Below are positions 7,452-14,331 of a DNA stretch of 14,469 bases, in pieces. Position 1 is the first letter of the stretch. Every line of letters starts with the position of its first letter. Under the pieces are notes generated by a model. The model was not told where the DNA came from and searched no databases. It saw only the letters and a list, made by a program, of their open reading frames with translations. The position numbers and the translations under genes are program-made. The stretch comes from JAFGED01 sp034430835 (GTDB lineage: Bacteria > Chloroflexota > Anaerolineae > B4-G1): positions 1-14,469 of the forward strand of contig DAOUDX010000027.1 of the NCBI GenBank assembly GCA_034430835.1, written 5' to 3'.

Positions 7452-7480
7452 ATTATAGCACAGATCCGAACCACTGCCAG
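7452..7480 (-). promoter_or_regulatory. Promoter of the zinc-ribbon gene (leaderless start likely)
   Basis: On the minus strand CTGGCA (7480-7475, 4 of 6 to the -35 consensus), a 17-base spacer and a perfect TATAAT (7457-7452) are followed by 9 bases and then the ATG at 7442. The start site would fall at or within about 3 bases of the start codon. Confidence 0.65.
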
Positions 7481-7929
7481 CCCATGACCCTCATCGCCGT
7501 AGGCTGTGTTCCTCGCTGGCCACCAATCGCTCCCTGGCACGTGCTTCCCCATGCGTGGAACGCGCACCCCATCCAGGGTCACCACGTACGCCTCCACGGG
7601 TACGTGGTTCAGCGTCCCCTTCAGCAGATGAGCACCTCCTTCGGTTTCGTCGAAGAATCACGACTGCGCAGCCGGTACCATGCACTCCAGTCGCCCTCCG
7701 TCTCGCCGAGTGTGCGCAGAGCCTGGGTTACTGTGTGTCGGCCCGGCGTGAGTGACTCTCCTGACACCGCCGCCACGCCTCGGCGAAAGACGCGCTCTCG
7801 CCCAAACGCGGCTCGTGTCCTCTGCGACAGCCTCCACAGTTCTGTCAGCAATGCTGGCACTTCTTTGGCTTTCGCTGTAATACTGTAGTTGCGCCCTCCT
7901 GTATTGAGTGGTTTCGTGGCTGTCTCCAC
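7466..7929 (-). pseudogene. Truncated, frameshifted DDE transposase remnant (N-terminal part)
   Basis: Two minus-strand frames join to give a recognisable transposase N-terminus. The upstream frame (7929 down to a stop at 7621) contains LTELWRLSQRT, LTPGRHTVTQALRTLG and DWSAWYRLRSR, the start typical of IS701/IS4-type DDE transposases of Chloroflexota and cyanobacteria. The second frame continues from about 7630 with LLKGTLNHVPVEAYVVTLDG (first catalytic Asp), then VRVPRMGKHVPGSDWW, and loses its family character near 7466. So there is at least one frameshift near 7620-7630 and the C-terminal half with the other catalytic residues is missing. The original start is unclear: GTG 7929 is one option. 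It is presumably inactive. Confidence 0.7.
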
Positions 7930-7994
7930 TTTACCAAATGGATACCTTTTTTCAACCCATTTTGGAAGAGCCAAACTTCGCCTGGTGTATGCCC

Positions 7995-10064
7995 CTACTC
8001 GGCGATGAAGCTGCCCATCCACGCCGGGCGATCCGGCTTGGGCGACATCGCCTGCCACGCCTCGTCAGTCAGCCGGTCGCTCATCGGCTGCTTAAACTCG
8101 TAGTAGGAAAAGACACCGCCCATCGCCACCACCTGCTCGCCCTCCACCATCACGACGACGTAGATGGGGAACGCATCCCCCACGCCTTCCTCCAACACTT
8201 GACCCGTGTTGCTGTCGGTGTGCACGTCGGCCACCAGGGCCATGCGCTCGTCGGCCTCGGACGTGATCTCCCCATCGATCTCCTCGGAGAAGGTCGTCAG
8301 CTCCTCGAGCGTATCGCCGATAGTGCGAATGAGCGCATACTCCTCTTCGCTCAGGTCCTCACCGCGCAACTCCTTCTCACTGATGGTCTTGAGCGACAGC
8401 AGCAGGTGTTCCATCCGCGCCAGTTTGCCGGCCATCTCGTCGTTGAGCAAGCCCCTGTCGCCCAGGCCGGCCCGCATCTGCGCGGTGAGGGCGGCTAGCC
8501 GTCCATAGACCTGCGGCTGCGGCTCGACGTAGCCGCGCGCCGGCATTGACTCTGGCGGAGCGCTCTCCACGAATACGGTGTAGGACTGCTTGGCGTACAG
8601 GATCGTGTCGTGACGCAGCTCCGCCCACGAGCCCAGCCAGGTGTGCAGGTCTTTATCGGCCCAGGCAGGCGACCGCATGAAATACGGATACCCCTCCCCC
8701 TTCTCGTCCAGCAGCGGGCGCAGGGTGTAGAGCCAGTTCCAGTACAGGTTCTCGGTCCACTGGGACTCGGGCAGCGCGGCGAACTCCCCTTGCAGCTTGG
8801 CCAACTGCTCGTCGTAGCCGTCGTAATCGGTGTCCCCCTCGATAGTGAGGATCTCTAGCGCGCGCTGGCTCCCCAACACGGCGGGCACGTCCAGCCCGCG
8901 CGGGAACCCGCGGATCGGTCCCACACCGGAAGGGGACATCGTGAACGGCTCGCCGCTGCCCTGGTATATTCCCACCTGATTGTAAACCAGTTGCTGGAAC
9001 ATATGGCTGTCGGGGATAAAGCGCTGCCCCATGAAGCGAAAGCCCATCGTCATCTCCGCCGCGTCCTGCGTATCGGTGACGAACCCACCGACGATGGCCG
9101 GAGGTCGCAGCGCCTTTGCAACCTCGACGAACGCATCCAGCTTGGCCTCGTCGGCTAGCGCATGCACGTCGGGCAGGCCGCCGTAGACCTCGTTGGCCGC
9201 GATCGCGTAATCGTACACCGTCAGGTCGTCGGCGGTGCCGACGAAGAAAGCCGTCGGCTCGTAGATGCGATCCCAGACGTCAAGAGCTGGCTCATCCCCT
9301 GCCTGCACGTTGTAGAGCGCGCGCACGATGAGCAGCGCGGACCGCGTCTCCCGGGGCCCCACATCAGGGTCGTAGGGATTGGCCAAGTGGAACGACATCC
9401 GCCCATACCATATCATCGCCCGGAAGTAGCGCTCGAAATCCTCGTTGCGCGTATAGTGGCCGCGCGGCACGTACTGGCTGTAATCCTCGCAGAAGCGATA
9501 TTTGCAGTTGCGAGGAAGGTCTTCCAGGCGGTAGCGGTCGAATATGGGAGAAATGTCGAAACCTTTGTGGGCCTCGATCAGCGCCAGCTCCTCCTCCACC
9601 ACGCCGCGCATAGGCTCGGGCACCTCAGCATCGGGGGTCAGCAGCCTGGTGGCAACGGCGAAATAGGCCAGGTTCTGCCACGCAGCCTCCCGCACGGGGC
9701 CGTCGGTGGAGGCGTCGTAGTCGGCCTCGGCCGCGGCCAGCAGACCTGCGTTGAGCGCCTCCAGGTCGGCGATAAAGTGCTCCATTTCCGCCAGGCGTAA
9801 CGAGTAGTCGTAGAGAATGTGGTAAGCGTGAAGCACCGAGTCGGTGGTGACAAAGGCCGGGATGTTGGCCTCGTCGGCGTCCCGGTAGATCTGGTAGATC
9901 TGCTCCCGCCCCGCCGGCACGACGACGAAACCGTTCTCCTCCAGCGCTGCCCGCTGCGCGTCGCTGAGCCAGGCCACCACGTCGGGGTTGGCCACAGCGC
10001 CCAGGTCAGGCACATAGATCGGCACATTGAGCATCACATCCACGGGTACCGGCATAGTCGGCAA
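7995..10064 (-). CDS. DUF3160 domain protein, main reading frame
   Basis: The protein is large (689 codons in this frame), and DUF3160 covers most of it. Recognisable stretches are FVTTDSVLHAYH near 71-82, followed by YDYSLRLAEM, and a C-terminus with VFSYYEF, RLTDEAWQAM and PAWMGSF. Family members are exported or lipoprotein-anchored proteins of unknown function, common in Chloroflexota and some archaea. This frame has no convincing start: it opens only at a TTG (10064) without a ribosome-binding site. A signal peptide, start codon and strong RBS lie just upstream in another frame (10006-10209), so the gene most likely begins at GTG 10209 with a frameshift in between. The gene is divergent from the MerR gene. 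Confidence 0.88.
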   Translation of the reverse strand: MPTMPVPVDVMLNVPIYVPDLGAVANPDVVAWLSDAQRAALEENGFVVVPAGREQIYQIYRDADEANIPAFVTTDSVLHAYHILYDYSLRLAEMEHFIADLEALNAGLLAAAEADYDASTDGPVREAAWQNLAYFAVATRLLTPDAEVPEPMRGVVEEELALIEAHKGFDISPIFDRYRLEDLPRNCKYRFCEDYSQYVPRGHYTRNEDFERYFRAMIWYGRMSFHLANPYDPDVGPRETRSALLIVRALYNVQAGDEPALDVWDRIYEPTAFFVGTADDLTVYDYAIAANEVYGGLPDVHALADEAKLDAFVEVAKALRPPAIVGGFVTDTQDAAEMTMGFRFMGQRFIPDSHMFQQLVYNQVGIYQGSGEPFTMSPSGVGPIRGFPRGLDVPAVLGSQRALEILTIEGDTDYDGYDEQLAKLQGEFAALPESQWTENLYWNWLYTLRPLLDEKGEGYPYFMRSPAWADKDLHTWLGSWAELRHDTILYAKQSYTVFVESAPPESMPARGYVEPQPQVYGRLAALTAQMRAGLGDRGLLNDEMAGKLARMEHLLLSLKTISEKELRGEDLSEEEYALIRTIGDTLEELTTFSEEIDGEITSEADERMALVADVHTDSNTGQVLEEGVGDAFPIYVVVMVEGEQVVAMGGVFSYYEFKQPMSDRLTDEAWQAMSPKPDRPAWMGSFIAE

Positions 10065-10209
10065 AGCCGCCGGCGCGGGACGTGTCGACCGGCTGTGGGG
10101 GCGCTGGCGTGGTCGTGGGGTTAGGCGAGGGCATCGGCGCCGAGAGCGGTCCGCAGCCCAGAGCCAGGACGGTCACAATGGTAACGAGAAAAAGAATTCG
10201 CTTGGTCAC
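10006..10209 (-). other. Lipoprotein leader of the DUF3160 gene in a shifted frame
   Basis: GTG (10209-10207) follows GGAGGTG by 5 bases. It opens MTKRILFLVTIVTVLALGC, a lipoprotein signal peptide with C19 as the lipid-anchored Cys. A Pro/Thr-rich linker follows (SPNPTTTPAPPQPV), then the frame drifts into non-family sequence and stops at 10006. Moving by +1 anywhere between about 10110 and 10064, for example at the CCCCC run in GCGCCCCCAC, joins the leader to the DUF3160 frame. The linker tolerates the change, so a recent frameshift or a sequencing or assembly error is more likely than programmed recoding. Confidence 0.75.
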
Positions 10210-10313
10210 GGGTTCACCTCCATACACAATCAATGATAAGTGGCAAGAATCAGGCGATGTACTGTTGCCCGTTCTATCTATCAGACGCTCGCGAGAAAAC
10301 AAAAGTTCCGATT

Positions 10314-10323
10314 CCAACGTTGG
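10314..10323. promoter_or_regulatory. Palindromic operator candidate CCAACGTTGG
   Basis: This perfect 10-bp palindrome overlaps the -35 hexamer of the MerR-gene promoter, in the 171-base gap between the divergent DUF3160 and MerR genes. A repressor bound here would block the MerR promoter. Which protein binds is not known. The rest of the gap (10210-10313) holds only the DUF3160 RBS and no clear promoter. Confidence 0.4.
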
Positions 10324-10348
10324 CAGCGAGTCAAGGTTGTGCTACAAT
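10320..10348 (+). promoter_or_regulatory. Promoter of the tandem-MerR gene
   Basis: TTGGCA (10320-10325), a 17-base spacer and TACAAT (10343-10348) each match the consensus at 5 of 6 positions. The start site would be near 10355, about 26 bases before the ATG. The bases CAAGGTTGT just before the -10 also occur just before the -10 of the two repeated promoters at 11120 and 12449. Confidence 0.75.
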
Positions 10349-10380
10349 GATATCACTTCCAGTCGCTGGAGCAAAGTGAG

Positions 10381-11121
10381 ATGCCACACTACCTTCGCAC
10401 GTCCGACATCGCCAAGGCCGTCGGCGCCCACGTCAACACCGTGCGCCTCTACGAGGAGTGGGGCTTCCTGCCGCCCGTCCCCCGCAGTTCTGCTGGCTAC
10501 CGCCTGTTCACCAACGCCCACCTGGAGCAGATGCGGCTGGCCCGGCTGGCGATGCACGGCCCCTGGCCGGGCTCCAACATCCGCAAGTCGGCCCTCGCCC
10601 TGGTGCGCAAGTCTGCCTCGGGCGACCTGGGCGGAGCGCTGGAACAGGCCTACCATCACCTGGCCCTGGTGCAGGCCGAGCGCGCCCGCGCCGATGCTGC
10701 GGCGGGACTCCTCGACCGCTGGGCCCAAGGGGCCGCCACCGACACGACGACCAAGTCCTTGCGCATCGGCGAGGCCGCCGAACTCCTAGCCGTCACCGCC
10801 GACCAACTGCGCAACTGGGAGCGCAACGGCCTGATCGACGTCCCCCGCGACCCGCGCAACGGCTACCGCCTCTACAGCGCCGCCGAGATCGGCCGCCTGC
10901 GCGTGATCCGCATGCTGCTCCGCGCCGGCTACAGCATGATGGCCATCCTGCGCATGCTGCTCCAGCTCGACCGGGGAGCGGACCCGCGCCAGGCGCTTGA
11001 TACGCCCCACCCCGACGAAGATGTCTTCACCGCCGCCGACCAGTGGCTCTCGTCGCTGGCCGAGCAGGAGCAACGCGCTTCAAGCATCATCACGCAGCTG
11101 GAAAAGATGATGAGCGCCTAA
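10381..11121 (+). CDS. Transcriptional regulator with two tandem MerR-type DNA-binding domains
   Basis: The 246-residue protein contains two MerR winged helix-turn-helix domains. The first (about 4-72) reads LRTSDIAKAVGAHVNTVRLYEEWGFLPP, then SSAGYRLFTNAHLEQM. The second (about 127-197) reads LRIGEAAELLAVTADQLRNWERNGLI, then NGYRLYSAAEIGRLRVIRMLLRAG. A helical linker (about 84-116) joins them and a short helical tail follows. There is no effector-binding domain and no Cys cluster for metal sensing. A normal MerR has one such domain and dimerises; here one chain could supply both halves of a dyad. The RBS is weak. Its stop codon overlaps a promoter repeat that recurs before the ABC operon, so regulation of the downstream peptidase and exporter is a reasonable inference. 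Confidence 0.9.
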   Translation: MPHYLRTSDIAKAVGAHVNTVRLYEEWGFLPPVPRSSAGYRLFTNAHLEQMRLARLAMHGPWPGSNIRKSALALVRKSASGDLGGALEQAYHHLALVQAERARADAAAGLLDRWAQGAATDTTTKSLRIGEAAELLAVTADQLRNWERNGLIDVPRDPRNGYRLYSAAEIGRLRVIRMLLRAGYSMMAILRMLLQLDRGADPRQALDTPHPDEDVFTAADQWLSSLAEQEQRASSIITQLEKMMSA

Positions 11122-11152
11122 CCCTCCACTTGCCCACCAAGGTTGTATAATC
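11120..11152 (+). promoter_or_regulatory. Repeated promoter/operator, copy 1 (before the M28 peptidase)
   Basis: This 33-base sequence begins AACCCTCCACTTGCC and ends AGGTTGTATAATC. It matches 12449-12481 at 32 of 33 positions; only base 11131 (T versus G) differs. It contains a perfect TATAAT (11146-11151) but no good -35 at 17 bases, as is usual for activator-dependent promoters. The outer bases ACCCT and AAGGT form an imperfect 23-bp dyad placed over the spacer, where MerR-family activators bind. It starts inside the MerR gene's TAA stop. Confidence 0.75.
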
Positions 11153-11220
11153 TGAATGACGCGTTCAAGAGCGGCCCGTGGCATTGCCGCGCATCTTGCC
11201 GATGAAAGGAAAATTCAGAT

Positions 11221-12411
11221 ATGACAACGACTCTGGACGCCAAGCTCACGAAGCATCTCACACATCTGTGTATGGAGATCGGTCCCCGTCCACTCGGCTC
11301 GCAGGAGAACCAGGCCGCCGCCGCATACATCGCGGATTGTTCCGCCGCCTGTGGCCTGGAGGTAGAGAGACAGACATTTTCCTGCCCTCTTTGGAAAGAA
11401 ATCGACACGCAATTGGAAATAGGTGGACAGAGCGTGACGGCCTGGGCCAACACCTTCTCAACTTCTTGCGACGTCACCGCTCCCACTATGATGATGGGCA
11501 CCGTGGCCGAGCTGGAAGCGGCGGAGTTGGCAGGGCGCATCGGCGTGCTGTACGGCGACTTTACAAAGGGGCACGGGTTCGGCGCCAGAAGCGCGGCCTA
11601 CTTCCCCGAGCACCTCCAAAAGATCGTGCGTCTGCTGGAGGAAAAGGAACCCGCCGCACTCGCCCTGGTGAACCCGCTGGTGAACTGCCAGGAGCGGCTG
11701 ATACGCGACTGGGAGTTCCCGATCCCGTCGGCGACGGTTCCCGCCAAGGACGGACTGGCGCTACTACAGCACGGCGGCCAGGCCGCGCGCCTGCGGATCG
11801 ACGCCCGCCAATCGCCGAGCCAGTTCTGCAACGTCATCGCCAGGAAACCCGGCGACCGGCGGGAACGGATCACGTTTCTGGCCCACTTTGACACGATGTC
11901 GGGCGCGCCAGGTGCATCCGACAACGGCTCTGGCGTCGCCGTGCTGCTGGCCCTGGCCAGGGTACTGGCAGAAAAGGAACTACCCATCGGGCTGGAGTGG
12001 ATCGCCGTAAACGGTGAGGAGGTCGGCGGCGTGGGGGACGCGGTGTATCTGCGTCAATATGAAGGGGAACTGGAACAGATTCTCGTCCTGATCAACGTCG
12101 ATGGCGCCGGACAACGCCTGGGCGCAAACAGCGTCACAGTGATGGGGGCCCAAGAATCGCTGGAAGCGCAGGTCCGGCGTGTGCACGGACGGTATCCGGG
12201 CATCGCGTGGGTCGAACCCTGGTACGAAAGCGACCACAGCGCCTTCCTGTGGCGGAGCGTGCCCTGCATCCCGATCAGTTCTATAGGCGGGGCAAACATC
12301 GCCCACCTCCCCTCCGATACCGTCGAATGGATCAGTCCAGTCAAACTGGCAGAGGTTGTGTCCCTCATCGCCGACATCGTAGAATCTTTGGGAAACGAGG
12401 ATTACCCGTGA
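11221..12411 (+). CDS. M28-family zinc aminopeptidase, cytoplasmic
   Basis: The protein has 396 residues and the M28 dizinc ligand set: H222 in AHFDTMSG, D234 in GASDNGSG, the base and ligand pair E266-E267 in NGEEVGG, D294 in INVDGAG, and H362 in AHLPSDT. The N-terminus carries GPRPLGS (21-27), typical of the family. Residues about 85-200 form an insert in the position of a protease-associated domain. There is no signal peptide, so unlike most secreted M28 enzymes it should act on cytoplasmic peptides. AAAGGAAA lies upstream of the ATG. It sits between the regulator gene and the ABC exporter, each with a copy of the same promoter. Glutaminyl-cyclase-like members share the fold but usually differ at the base Glu. 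Confidence 0.9.
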   Translation: MTTTLDAKLTKHLTHLCMEIGPRPLGSQENQAAAAYIADCSAACGLEVERQTFSCPLWKEIDTQLEIGGQSVTAWANTFSTSCDVTAPTMMMGTVAELEAAELAGRIGVLYGDFTKGHGFGARSAAYFPEHLQKIVRLLEEKEPAALALVNPLVNCQERLIRDWEFPIPSATVPAKDGLALLQHGGQAARLRIDARQSPSQFCNVIARKPGDRRERITFLAHFDTMSGAPGASDNGSGVAVLLALARVLAEKELPIGLEWIAVNGEEVGGVGDAVYLRQYEGELEQILVLINVDGAGQRLGANSVTVMGAQESLEAQVRRVHGRYPGIAWVEPWYESDHSAFLWRSVPCIPISSIGGANIAHLPSDTVEWISPVKLAEVVSLIADIVESLGNEDYP

Positions 12412-12479
12412 ACGAACAGGTTCTCGATCAACTGCGTCTGGCTTGTCCAACCCTCCACTGGCCCACCAAGGTTGTATAA
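12408..12479 (+). CDS. Possible 23-residue translationally coupled small ORF
   Basis: GTG at 12408 overlaps the M28 stop (GTGA) and has GAGG 7 bases upstream. It reads MNEQVLDQLRLACPTLHWPT, then KVV, and its TAA lies inside the TATAAT of the ABC-operon promoter. It could be a coupled small peptide, a remnant of a lost gene, or chance. The first promoter copy is not preceded by a similar coding start, so the repeat itself is better explained as DNA signal. Confidence 0.2.
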   Translation: MNEQVLDQLRLACPTLHWPTKVV

Positions 12480-12481
12480 TC
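12449..12481 (+). promoter_or_regulatory. Repeated promoter/operator, copy 2 (before the ABC exporter operon)
   Basis: This is the second copy of the 33-base sequence at 11120-11152, with one substitution (G at 12460). TATAAT is at 12475-12480, so transcription would start near 12487, about 21 bases before the ATPase ATG. The flanks on both sides are unrelated to those of copy 1, so the conservation is confined to the promoter-sized unit. Confidence 0.75.
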
Positions 12482-12507
12482 GAGTCAGAAACGACCAAGG
12501 AGGATGT

Positions 12508-13494
12508 ATGACCGAATCACAGATTGTGGTCCAAAATCTGTCCAAGACCTACCGCGTGCCGGAGCGGGAGCCAGGGCTGGCGGCGTCGCTCAAGAGCCTG
12601 GTCAAGCGCACCACGCGCGACGTGGAGGCCGTGCGCGACGTGAGCTTTGCCGTCGAGCCAGGCGAGATGGTGGGCTTTATCGGCCCTAACGGCGCGGGCA
12701 AGACGACCACGCTCAAAATGCTGGCGGGCCTGCTCCACCCAACCGCAGGGGAGACACGTGTACTAGGGTTTGTGCCGTGGGAGCGAAAGGCCGAGTACCT
12801 GCGGCGCATCTCTCTGGTGATGGGCAACAAGAGCCAGATGCTGTGGGACATCCCGCCGCTGGATACGTTCCGCGTGCTGGCCGAGATCTATCACGTGGAG
12901 CCCGCCGACTATGCGCGCACCCTGGATGAGCTGGTCACGCTACTAGAGATGGAGGACCTGCTGACCAAGCCGGTGCGCAACCTCTCGCTGGGCGAGCGGA
13001 TGAAGTGCGAACTGGTGGCTGGACTGCTCCACCGCCCGCAGGTGATGTTCCTCGACGAGCCAACGCTAGGGCTGGACGTCTCGATGCAGGGTCGGTTGCG
13101 GCGCTTCATGGCCGAGGTAAACCGGCGCAGCGGCGTGACCGTGATCCTCACCAGTCACTACATGGCCGACGTGGCGGCCTTGTGCCCACGCGTGATCCTC
13201 ATCCACCACGGCCAACTGCTCTACGACGGTGAATTGAGCGGCCTGGCACAGCGCCTGGCCCCGTTCAAGCTGATCCGCGTGGCGGTAGGGACGGACTGTC
13301 AATCCGCCCCGCTACCTGCAGGCATAGACGTCATCGAGCAGGAGAACGGCCGCCTGACGCTGCGCGTGGCCCGCTCCGAGGCGCCGTCGCTCACGGCCCA
13401 CCTGCTGAACACGCTGTCCGTGGTCGACCTATCCGTCGAGGACCCACCCATCGAGGCAGTTATCGACCAAATCTACCAGGGAGGTGAAGTATGA
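12508..13494 (+). CDS. ABC transporter ATP-binding protein (COG4586 type)
   Basis: The 328-residue nucleotide-binding subunit probably drives an exporter. It shows Walker A GPNGAGKTT (59-67), a Q-loop at GNKSQ (Q110), the signature NLSLGERMK (158-166, LSLGE in place of LSGGQ, as is usual for this subgroup), Walker B VMFLDEPTLGLD (D183, E184) and the H-switch TSHYMAD (H217). The N-terminal part before Walker A has the 20-35 insertion typical of COG4586. A C-terminal domain of about 90 residues (250-328) follows. The start is ATG 12508, preceded by AAGGAGG (12497-12503); an in-frame GTG further upstream would overlap the promoter. The stop overlaps the permease start by ATGA, so the two are translationally coupled. 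Relatives include viologen exporters. Confidence 0.92.
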   Translation: MTESQIVVQNLSKTYRVPEREPGLAASLKSLVKRTTRDVEAVRDVSFAVEPGEMVGFIGPNGAGKTTTLKMLAGLLHPTAGETRVLGFVPWERKAEYLRRISLVMGNKSQMLWDIPPLDTFRVLAEIYHVEPADYARTLDELVTLLEMEDLLTKPVRNLSLGERMKCELVAGLLHRPQVMFLDEPTLGLDVSMQGRLRRFMAEVNRRSGVTVILTSHYMADVAALCPRVILIHHGQLLYDGELSGLAQRLAPFKLIRVAVGTDCQSAPLPAGIDVIEQENGRLTLRVARSEAPSLTAHLLNTLSVVDLSVEDPPIEAVIDQIYQGGEV

Positions 13495-14282
13495 ACCCCC
13501 GGGGCGGCTGGGCGCTGATCAAAAACTCGTGGCTATCGTGGATGCAGCATCGCAGTTTCTTCTTCTTGCTGGCCTTTATGTGGATGGTGCCTCCGCTGGT
13601 CTCCCTCTTCGTCTGGTCGACCGCCGCCGGCGAGGAGACGATCGGGGGATTGAGCCGGGGTGAGCTCGTGGCCTACTATCTGATCCTGATCCTGATCAAC
13701 CAACTGACCTATGCACAGACCAACTGGACGGTGGGAGACGTGATCCGCTCGGGGAACATGAACGCGCTGCTGCTGCGTCCGATGTCGCCCGTGTACGACG
13801 CCCTCGCCTCCGAGATAGCGGGCAAAGTGGTCTACATGGCATTCATGATCCCCGCCACGACCATCTTAGCGCTGATCCTGCGCCCTGAACTGCACCTCAC
13901 CCTGCACAGCGGCCTGGCCTTTGTCCCGGCCCTGGCGCTGGCGTGGGCGCTGCGCTTCTTCTGGGGCTACGGGCTGGCGCTGCTGGCCTTTTGGGCCACG
14001 CGCGCCGACGGACTGCTGGCCCTGCAGGACTCGCTGGTCTTTTTGCTGGCTGGGCAGATCGCGCCGACAGCACTGCTGCCTGGCCTGCTGCAAAAAGCGG
14101 CGATGGCGCTGCCGTTTCGCTACATGATCGGCTTCCCGGTCGAGGTGCTGACCGGGCAACTGAGCGCGGCCGAGATATGGACGGGACTCGCCATCCAATC
14201 CGGATGGCTGGCCGTCGCGCTGATCCTGTTCGCAGTGCTGTGGCGTATGGGCGTCAAGCGCTACTCGGCGGTGGGGGGATAG
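13491..14282 (+). CDS. ABC-2 type permease (COG4587-like)
   Basis: The 263-residue integral membrane protein has about six hydrophobic segments (roughly 23-43, 61-75, 109-127, 138-165, 173-190 and 233-253). It pairs with the preceding ATPase through a 4-base ATGA overlap. N-terminal features such as the HRSFFFLLAFMWMVPPLVSL segment and the IRSGNMNALLLRP loop fit ABC-2 permeases of the COG4587 group. These are normally encoded with a second, homologous permease (COG3694) directly downstream. No such gene follows here: the IS-like end begins 53 bases after the stop. Either the transporter works as a homodimer of this subunit or the operon was cut by the insertion. Confidence 0.9.
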   Translation: MNPRGGWALIKNSWLSWMQHRSFFFLLAFMWMVPPLVSLFVWSTAAGEETIGGLSRGELVAYYLILILINQLTYAQTNWTVGDVIRSGNMNALLLRPMSPVYDALASEIAGKVVYMAFMIPATTILALILRPELHLTLHSGLAFVPALALAWALRFFWGYGLALLAFWATRADGLLALQDSLVFLLAGQIAPTALLPGLLQKAAMALPFRYMIGFPVEVLTGQLSAAEIWTGLAIQSGWLAVALILFAVLWRMGVKRYSAVGG

Positions 14283-14331
14283 TCAGGTACAAGGCGCTTT
14301 GAAAGTGCCTCGCACCTTGCTGGAGGATAAA

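Noticed and set aside
7161..7888. Plus-strand frames across the zinc-ribbon and transposase-remnant region
   Set aside because: No recognisable domain or RBS; they lie opposite minus-strand sequence with clear zinc-ribbon and transposase motifs.
7934..7965. Imperfect hairpin (CCAAATGG with CCATTTTGG) as a terminator after the DUF3160 gene
   Set aside because: The stem is short, AT-rich and bulged, with no T-run after it on the minus strand; too weak to call.
10064..10107. Programmed ribosomal frameshifting in the DUF3160 gene
   Set aside because: No slippery heptamer, stop codon or stimulatory structure typical of known +1 or -1 sites was seen; a plain indel in a C-run explains it more simply.
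12472..12507. Upstream GTG as the start of the ABC ATPase
   Set aside because: It lies within the promoter's -10 region; ATG 12508 has AAGGAGG at a suitable distance and the normal N-terminus of the family.
14290..14319. Hairpin CAAGGCGC/GCACCTTG after the permease as a terminator
   Set aside because: It has a mismatch and a 14-base loop and no following T-run; GGAGG and an ATG follow instead, so it was not called.
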